A stretch of 9,923 nt of DNA from an uncultured Lysobacteraceae bacterium (GTDB lineage Bacteria; Pseudomonadota; Gammaproteobacteria; Xanthomonadales; Rhodanobacteraceae), in assembly GCA_946482585.1 (NCBI GenBank), contig CAMLSI010000177.1, positions 1 to 9,923 of the forward strand, written 5' to 3'. The notes beneath the pieces are model-generated. The model was not told the origin of the DNA, did no database searches, and saw nothing but the letters and a program-made list of their open reading frames with translations. A program made the position numbers and the translations under genes. This document shows, one piece after another, positions 5,621 through 9,923 of this stretch (the first letter of the stretch is position 1; the number at the start of each line of letters is the position of its first letter).

Positions 5621-6757
5621 ATGCCTGCATTGCGCCTGCCAGCCGCCGCGCTGCTGTTTACGATCGCGGTCGCCTCCGGTTCTGCGAATGCCCAGACGAC
5701 ACTGCGGCTTACCTGGACCCCGTCCGGCGGATCGCCGAAAGTCTGCGAGTACACCACTGATGCCAATGGCGTGACGATGGACCCGACGTCGGGCGCGTTG
5801 CTCGCGACCGGTTCGTTCTCGGGCACCGACTGTCCGACGGCCACGCCGGTTTCCGATCCGCAGATCACGAACGTCATCGACTCGACCGACATCCCGACCA
5901 GCACCACGACGGGCGCCACGCACACGATCACGTGGGCGGCCAGCGCCGACAGTTGCAGCTACGCGGGCAGCATTACGCCGGGCACCATCTCGAACTGGCC
6001 GCTGACCGGCAACGTCTGCAGCTCGGCCGCGTCCTGCGCTACCGGCCTCAGCGTGCCCGTGACGATTCCCGGTACGGCGGGCACCTACAAGTTCCAGCTG
6101 TCCTGCAACAAGGTTGGTTCGAGCGTGACCGCGACATCCTCGCAGACCGTCACGGTTACGACCGGCGGCGGTGGCGGCGACACCTGCGTCAACAACGCCG
6201 GCATCACGCGCCAGACCTTCGGTCAAGTTCGGTACAACAATCTCGACAGCCGCGATACCGATCTGACGCTCTATGAAAATGTCTTCGGCCACAATCCGGG
6301 CGGCACGAATCGCCTGTTCCCGGGTACGGCGAACATCAACCAGCGCATCATGATCCAGCGCAACCAGTACGTCGCGCTGAAGTTCACGGTCCCGGCGGCC
6401 CTGCCGCTGCAAACCTGGGGTCAGTACCGTTTCGAGGAAACGCAGCCGGGTACGCTGCGCATGTCCTACACGATCAGCAAGACCTGCGGCGACTTCTCGG
6501 CTACTCCGACTGCGCCGTTGACGAGCGCGTGCATCATGAACAACGGACCGGTGAACAGCTCGCTTGCCTGGGGCTATTGGCCGGGTCAGTCGCAGCTCTG
6601 CCAGCTCGTTCCGGGTGAAACGTATTACTTCAACATCATCCAGGCACCGCTCAGCAATCTGACCAACTCGGGCTGCTCCGGCACCTGCGGCAATACGATC
6701 CAGAACGCGAAGCAGAGCCAGGTCGGCTGGCCGCAGATCATCGACGACATCCAGTAA
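5621..6757 (+). CDS. exported cysteine-rich protein with Ig-like domain, 378 aa
   Basis: Residues 1-24 are a Sec signal peptide ending in ANA before QTTLRLTW. The N-terminal half is beta-rich: a first segment (25-95), then an Ig-like unit (about 98-181) with HTITWAASADSC, SVPVTIPGTAGTYKFQLSC and SSQTVTVT, typical of bacterial Ig/PKD-like folds. GGGGG (182-186) is a linker. The C-terminal part (187-378) contains QYVALKFTVPAALPLQTWGQ, LRMSYTISKTCGDF and PGETYYFNIIQAP, a beta-rich domain I do not recognise. Twelve cysteines (42, 71, 112, 133, 139, 162, 189, 289, 304, 327, 352, 356) suit an oxidised extracellular protein. I chose the ATG at 5621 because GGAA at 5610-5613 precedes it and the signal peptide starts there; the frame is open from 5534. 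It is probably transcribed alone. A T2SS substrate or glycan-binding protein is conceivable; neither is shown. Confidence 0.8.
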   Translation: MPALRLPAAALLFTIAVASGSANAQTTLRLTWTPSGGSPKVCEYTTDANGVTMDPTSGALLATGSFSGTDCPTATPVSDPQITNVIDSTDIPTSTTTGATHTITWAASADSCSYAGSITPGTISNWPLTGNVCSSAASCATGLSVPVTIPGTAGTYKFQLSCNKVGSSVTATSSQTVTVTTGGGGGDTCVNNAGITRQTFGQVRYNNLDSRDTDLTLYENVFGHNPGGTNRLFPGTANINQRIMIQRNQYVALKFTVPAALPLQTWGQYRFEETQPGTLRMSYTISKTCGDFSATPTAPLTSACIMNNGPVNSSLAWGYWPGQSQLCQLVPGETYYFNIIQAPLSNLTNSGCSGTCGNTIQNAKQSQVGWPQIIDDIQ

Positions 6758-6777
6758 GCGTCGGTCCTGGCCGAAAG

Positions 6778-6810
6778 GGTGGCGAAGGCCGGATAATCCG
6801 GCCCGCCACC
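6778..6810 (+). other. 13-bp hairpin after the 5621 gene, no T tract
   Basis: GGTGGCG (6778-6784) pairs with CGCCACC (6804-6810), and GGCCGG (6787-6792) with CCGGCC (6798-6803). The loop is ATAAT and there is a 2-base AA bulge. It could protect the mRNA 3' end or act with the terminator at 6855. Confidence 0.7.
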
Positions 6811-6854
6811 GGAACTCGCAGCGTCGGCCAGCGGTCTACAGAGCTCCTTCATTC

Positions 6855-6888
6855 GGAGGGCGCGCTTTGCGCGCCCCCTTTCTTTTTT
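6855..6888 (+). terminator. intrinsic terminator directly before the isomerase gene
   Basis: GGGCGCGC (6858-6865) pairs perfectly with GCGCGCCC (6869-6876) around a TTT loop. The pairing can extend outward past one mismatch to 6855. TTTCTTTTTT follows at 6879-6888. It ends only 10 bases before the ATG at 6899, so it may also attenuate or insulate the downstream operon. Confidence 0.85.
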
Positions 6889-6898
6889 GGGATGTTCA

Positions 6899-7837
6899 AT
6901 GCGCAAAGTGATTCTTGCTTTCGGACTGCTTTCGTCGGCCGTCGCCGGTGCTGCCGGCACCAATGACGCCGATACTCTTGTCGTGTCGCAGGGCGTCGCC
7001 CGTGTCACGCTTGGCGATGTCGACGCCTACGTGCACCGCATTCCCGAGACGGATCGCGTGGGGTTCGTCGCCAAGCCGGAGCGCATCGAGACGATGCTCC
7101 GCAACATGCTGCTCGACAAGCAGCTTGCCGATGAGGCACGCAAGCTCGGACTGGATAAGGATCCGATCGTCCAGAAACAGATCGCGCTGGCGGTCGAGAA
7201 TGCACTGTCGCGCGCGCGCATGGAGGCCTTCCGCGAGTCGCTGAAGGCACCGGACTTCTCCGAGCAGGCACACGAGGACTACCTGGCCAACAAGAAGAAG
7301 TACACGATTCCCAAGCGCTACGACGTCAAGCACATCCTGTTCGACATCAAATCGCGCACGCCCGAACAGGCCGAAACGCTCGCCAACGAAACCGCCGCAA
7401 AGCTTGCCAAGGATCCGTCGCAATTCGACAGTCTGGTCGAGACGCTGTCCGACGACGAGAGCAAGAAGGACAACCACGGCCTGATCGAGAACGCAGCGTC
7501 GGAAAGTTACGTCGCTCCGTTCGCCGAGACCGCGCGGAAGCTCGAGAAAATCGGCGACATCTCCCCGCCGGTCCGTACGGTGTTCGGCTATCACATCCTC
7601 AAGCTCGTCAAGACCGAACCGGAACAGCTGCAGCCCTTCGAGCGCGTGCGTGAGTCCATCATTTCGCGCCTCCAGGCCGAATGGATGGAAGCAAAGATCC
7701 GCGAGAAGCTCGACGGGCTTCGCAACGAAACCATGGAGCCGCAGCCCGCCGTGCTGGCGACGCTGCGTGACCGCTTCGGTACCGTGCAGGCGCCGCCGGC
7801 CAGCCCGAAGGCGCCGGAACCGTCCAAGCAGCCGTGA
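6899..7837 (+). CDS. periplasmic parvulin-type peptidyl-prolyl isomerase
   Basis: A 312-residue protein of the SurA/PpiC/PrsA kind, which isomerises prolyl bonds or chaperones exported proteins in the periplasm. Residues 1-19 are a signal peptide (MRKVILAFGLLSSAVAGAAG). Residues 30-125 form a charged helical N-terminal region as in SurA-like chaperones. A parvulin domain spans about 137-240, with YDVKHILF (His145) at its start and FGYHILKL (His232) at its end, both expected positions. The usual glycine-rich GG-D-LG segment is replaced by KKDNHGLIEN (189-198), so activity may be altered. A helix (about 246-280) and a Pro/Ala tail end the protein. The ATG at 6899 has only a weak GGGA at 6889-6892, right after a terminator T tract. 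It heads the polysaccharide-export operon; its client is unknown. Confidence 0.85.
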   Translation: MRKVILAFGLLSSAVAGAAGTNDADTLVVSQGVARVTLGDVDAYVHRIPETDRVGFVAKPERIETMLRNMLLDKQLADEARKLGLDKDPIVQKQIALAVENALSRARMEAFRESLKAPDFSEQAHEDYLANKKKYTIPKRYDVKHILFDIKSRTPEQAETLANETAAKLAKDPSQFDSLVETLSDDESKKDNHGLIENAASESYVAPFAETARKLEKIGDISPPVRTVFGYHILKLVKTEPEQLQPFERVRESIISRLQAEWMEAKIREKLDGLRNETMEPQPAVLATLRDRFGTVQAPPASPKAPEPSKQP

Positions 7838-7908
7838 TGCTGCGGCCCGCGCGGCGATTCGCCACGCGGGCCGGCTGCCGCCGGGCGCCTCATCCTTGGC
7901 TACCGTGA
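7837..7908 (+). CDS. 23-codon ORF bridging the isomerase and wzm genes
   Basis: ATG at 7837 overlaps the isomerase stop (TGATG, 7835-7839), and its TGA at 7906-7908 overlaps the GTG start of wzm (GTGA, 7905-7908). The peptide is Arg/Pro-rich (begins MLRPARRFATRAG, ends PHPWLP) and resembles nothing known to me. Its likely value is to carry ribosomes across the hairpin at 7843-7873 to a wzm start that lacks a clear Shine-Dalgarno. It may equally be chance. Confidence 0.3.
   Translation: MLRPARRFATRAGCRRAPHPWLP
7843..7873 (+). other. strong hairpin between the isomerase and wzm genes
   Basis: CGGCCCGCG (7843-7851) pairs with CGCGGGCCG (7865-7873). After one C·A mismatch, GGCG (7853-7856) pairs with CGCC (7860-7863) around an ATT loop. 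There is no T tract, so it is not a standard intrinsic terminator. It may set RNA stability or ribosome access between the two genes. Confidence 0.65.
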
Positions 7909-8702
7909 ACACGACGCCGGCCGGTCGTCTGGCTTCGACGCTGGGACTGGCGCTGCAGCTCGCGCGGCGCGATCTGCGCAACCGCTACCTCGGCAGTTTC
8001 AGCGGCGGTGCCTGGGCGTTTCTCCAGCCGCTGGTGCAACTCGCGGTTTACGCTTTCGTATTCGGATACATTTTCAAGCAGCGCCTGCCCGGTGCCGATG
8101 CGCCCGGCTACGTACCGTTCCTGGTCGTCGTGTTGTGGCCATGGACCGCGTTTGCCGAGGCCGTCAGTCGCGCGACGACCGCGATCCAGGACAACGCGAG
8201 CCTGATCGGGAAGGTCGCGCTGCCGCGCGCGGCGCTGGTACTCGCGCCCGTCATGGCGTCGTTCGCGATCCACGGCGCCGGCTATCTCGGGCTGCTGCTC
8301 GTCATGCTGCTGGCCGGCGTCGGCATCCTGCCGTCCGGTCTCGCGCTGATGCTGCCGGCGCTCGCGCTGCTGTTCCTGTTCGCGCTCGGTCTCGCGCTGC
8401 TCCTTTCGGCGCTGCAGGTCTTCGTGCGCGATATCGCGCCCGCGCTGCCGCAATTGCTCATGCTGTGGATGTTTCTGTCGCCCGTGTTCTACGGCCGTTA
8501 CGTCATGCCCGAACACGTGCGGCCCTGGTTCGACGCCAACCCGATGACGGGCTTCGCCGAATATCTGCGCTACGTGCTGCTCGGAACACCGGCGCCGGGC
8601 TGGCTCGCGCTCGCGTGCAGCGCGTTCTCGGTCGTGCTCGTACTGGGTGCGGGGCTGTTCGCGTTCCGCCGGTTGCAGCGCCATTTCGAGGATTTTCTGT
8701 GA
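7905..8702 (+). CDS. wzm: ABC-2 type polysaccharide/O-antigen export permease (Wzm)
   Basis: A 265-residue inner-membrane protein that with Wzt should move lipid-linked O-antigen or a similar glycan to the periplasmic face. An amphipathic N-terminal segment (LARRDLRNRYLGSFSGGAWA, about 19-38) has the R-Y-x-G-S pattern of Wzm/KpsM/TagG permeases. About six membrane segments follow (roughly 38-57, 70-88, 109-138, 142-170, 180-197, 232-255). VFVRDIAPALPQLLMLWMFL then SPVFY (172-196) and NPMTGFAEYLRYVLLG (212-227) are family hallmarks. The GTG at 7905 is preferred because the protein then starts close to the conserved region; TTG at 7896 is an in-frame alternative, and neither has a strong ribosome binding site. 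The stop overlaps the wzt start (GTGA). The substrate cannot be read from the sequence. Confidence 0.93.
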   Translation: MNTTPAGRLASTLGLALQLARRDLRNRYLGSFSGGAWAFLQPLVQLAVYAFVFGYIFKQRLPGADAPGYVPFLVVVLWPWTAFAEAVSRATTAIQDNASLIGKVALPRAALVLAPVMASFAIHGAGYLGLLLVMLLAGVGILPSGLALMLPALALLFLFALGLALLLSALQVFVRDIAPALPQLLMLWMFLSPVFYGRYVMPEHVRPWFDANPMTGFAEYLRYVLLGTPAPGWLALACSAFSVVLVLGAGLFAFRRLQRHFEDFL

Positions 8703-9913
8703 GCGTGCTCGTCGAAGCGCGAGGACTCGGCAAGAGCTATCCGCGCGTGTTCCGCCGCAGCGACCGGCTGCGCGCGCTGCTCGCCCTGCTCGCCGGGCGT
8801 GCCTCGGGCGAAACGACGCCGGTACTGCAGGACATTGATCTCAGCGTGGCGCGCGGTCAGTCGCTCGGCCTGATCGGCGACAACGGCGCGGGCAAATCGA
8901 CCCTGCTCAAACTCTTGACCGGCGTGCTGACCCCGACACGGGGCACGGTTCGCGTGAACGGTCGTGTCGGCGCTCTGCTCGAACTCGGCGCGGGCTTCCA
9001 TCCCGAATACAGCGGTCGCGACAACATCGCGATGGCCGCGACGCTGCAGGGCTTTTCGACCGAAGAGCTCGATGCGCGTCTGGCCGACATCATCGCGTTC
9101 GCCGACATCGGCCGCTATATCGACGAACCGGTGAAACACTATTCATCGGGCATGGTCGTGCGGCTCGGTTTCGCGATCGTCGCGGCGACGAGCCCCGATC
9201 TGCTCATCACCGACGAAGTGCTGGCCGTAGGCGACGAGTCGTTCCAGAAGAAATGCATCCGCTGGATGGAAGATTACCTGGAGCAGGGCGGTACGCTGAT
9301 CCTCGTCTCGCACAGCATGTATCACATCCAGAAGCTCTGTCGGCAGGCCGTGTGGCTGCGGGAGGGCCGCATGCAGGCCTGCGGCGACGTGTTCGAGGTC
9401 ACGCAGGCGTATCTCGCCTATCACGAGCGAAAATCCGCGGGCGAGCCCGCGCGAGCGCGCGATCTCGAGGCGGTGCGCGGCCTCGAATTCCATGTGCGCG
9501 CCATGCGCGTCAACGGCGAAGATGCGGAAACCTTGCCGGCGCTGGAGCAGGGCGCAGCGCTCGACGTCGAAGCGACGGTCGCGTCGCGCGACGGTCGCGT
9601 ACCGGTCGTCAACGTCGGTATCGCGCGCGCCGATGGCACGCCCGTCTACGGTGTCAGCAGCGACATGGACGGCGTGCAGCCCGCGCCGACGCCCGACGGT
9701 GACTTCCGCATCGTGCTGCATTTCGCCGAACTGCCGCTGTTGCCGGGCAGCTATACGATCCGCGTGCATCCCCTCGACAGCGAAGGGTTGCGGCTGTTCG
9801 ACACGGTCGAGCGCACGCTGACGATCAAGGGGCGCAGCTCCGAATCGGGGCTGGTGCGGCTGGCTCACGTCTGGGAACATGCCGCCCCTCTGAGCAGGAG
9901 CCGTAGCGAATGA
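8699..9913 (+). CDS. wzt: O-antigen/polysaccharide export ATPase with C-terminal glycan-binding domain (Wzt)
   Basis: A 404-residue ATPase that powers the Wzm permease. The nucleotide-binding domain covers about 1-245: Walker A GDNGAGKST (60-68), signature YSSGM (148-152, the variant normal for Wzt/KpsT/TagH), Walker B LLITDE (168-173) and the switch His in VSH (His205). Residues about 261-378 form a beta-sandwich Wzt-C-type domain (LEFHVRAMRVNG, VVNVGIARADGTPVYGV, LHFAELPLLPGSYTIRVHPL), known in the family to recognise the end of the O-polysaccharide. This suggests export of a chain with a modified terminus, and the sugar genes probably lie downstream. The start is GTG at 8699, overlapping the wzm stop, with GAGGA at 8688-8692; the long open frame upstream is only an open shadow of wzm. 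The stop overlaps the next gene (ATGA). Confidence 0.96.
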   Translation: MSVLVEARGLGKSYPRVFRRSDRLRALLALLAGRASGETTPVLQDIDLSVARGQSLGLIGDNGAGKSTLLKLLTGVLTPTRGTVRVNGRVGALLELGAGFHPEYSGRDNIAMAATLQGFSTEELDARLADIIAFADIGRYIDEPVKHYSSGMVVRLGFAIVAATSPDLLITDEVLAVGDESFQKKCIRWMEDYLEQGGTLILVSHSMYHIQKLCRQAVWLREGRMQACGDVFEVTQAYLAYHERKSAGEPARARDLEAVRGLEFHVRAMRVNGEDAETLPALEQGAALDVEATVASRDGRVPVVNVGIARADGTPVYGVSSDMDGVQPAPTPDGDFRIVLHFAELPLLPGSYTIRVHPLDSEGLRLFDTVERTLTIKGRSSESGLVRLAHVWEHAAPLSRSRSE

Positions 9914-9923
9914 GCGCTGGCGC
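9910..9923 (+). CDS. start of a further operon gene, cut off by the window end
   Basis: ATG at 9910 overlaps the wzt stop (ATGA) and has AGGAG at 9896-9900, 9 bases upstream. Only Met-Ser-Ala-Gly can be read, so no product can be named. In comparable clusters a glycosyltransferase or methyltransferase often follows wzt. Confidence 0.6.

Noticed and set aside
8135..8698. Upstream extension of the wzt frame inside wzm
   Set aside because: The translation is Arg/Ala-rich shadow sequence; the GTG at 8699 has GAGGA and begins the conserved ATPase.
1..9923. CRISPR array, transposon ends, tRNA or rRNA
   Set aside because: I saw no regularly spaced repeats, transposase, terminal inverted repeats with target duplications, or tRNA-like cloverleaf on either strand.

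Overview
The window is GC-rich (by eye well over 60%), densely coding, and every convincing gene lies on the + strand. The end of a type II secretion (T2SS) operon in the order gspM – gspC/xpsN – gspD, with a lipidated secretin, points to a gammaproteobacterium of the Xanthomonadales/Lysobacterales type. This is an inference from gene order and protein style; no search was run.

Region 1 (1-3576) is the operon tail: the last codons of a GspM-like protein, the inner-membrane GspC/XpsN-like clamp protein (104-820), the GspD secretin (817-3111) and a small lipoprotein of unknown role (3129-3554, or from 3111). Genes overlap or abut (ATGA, ATGA, TAATG), and a hairpin with a short T tract at the last stop codon closes the unit.

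Region 2 (3577-6757) holds two separate secreted-protein genes. The first (3719-5233) encodes a 504-residue exported protein with a strong ribosome binding site, codon choice typical of abundant proteins and a near-perfect UUCG-loop terminator. I recognise its style but not its function. After a gene-free stretch of about 390 bases with a 9-bp hairpin and an AT-rich island, the second (5621-6757) encodes a 378-residue, 12-cysteine exported protein with an Ig-like N-terminal part, a glycine linker and an unrecognised C-terminal domain. Both could be substrates of the T2SS next door, but that is only a positional argument.

Region 3 (6758-9923) starts with two strong hairpins, the second an intrinsic terminator ending just before the next start codon. 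An envelope operon follows: a periplasmic parvulin-type prolyl isomerase (6899-7837), the ABC-2 permease (Wzm type, 7905-8702) and the ATPase with a C-terminal glycan-binding domain (Wzt type, 8699-9913) of an O-antigen/polysaccharide exporter. The first 14 bases of a further gene (9910) overlap wzt. The junctions are GTGA and ATGA overlaps. Between the isomerase and wzm, a 23-codon ORF bridges both genes (TGATG at one end, GTGA at the other) across a strong hairpin.

The shared theme is the cell envelope: export through the outer membrane, abundant secreted proteins, periplasmic folding and surface polysaccharide. I see no mobile element, CRISPR array, tRNA or rRNA. The most novel material is the two unrecognised secreted proteins, the secretin-linked lipoprotein, and the coupling and hairpin structures at gene junctions.
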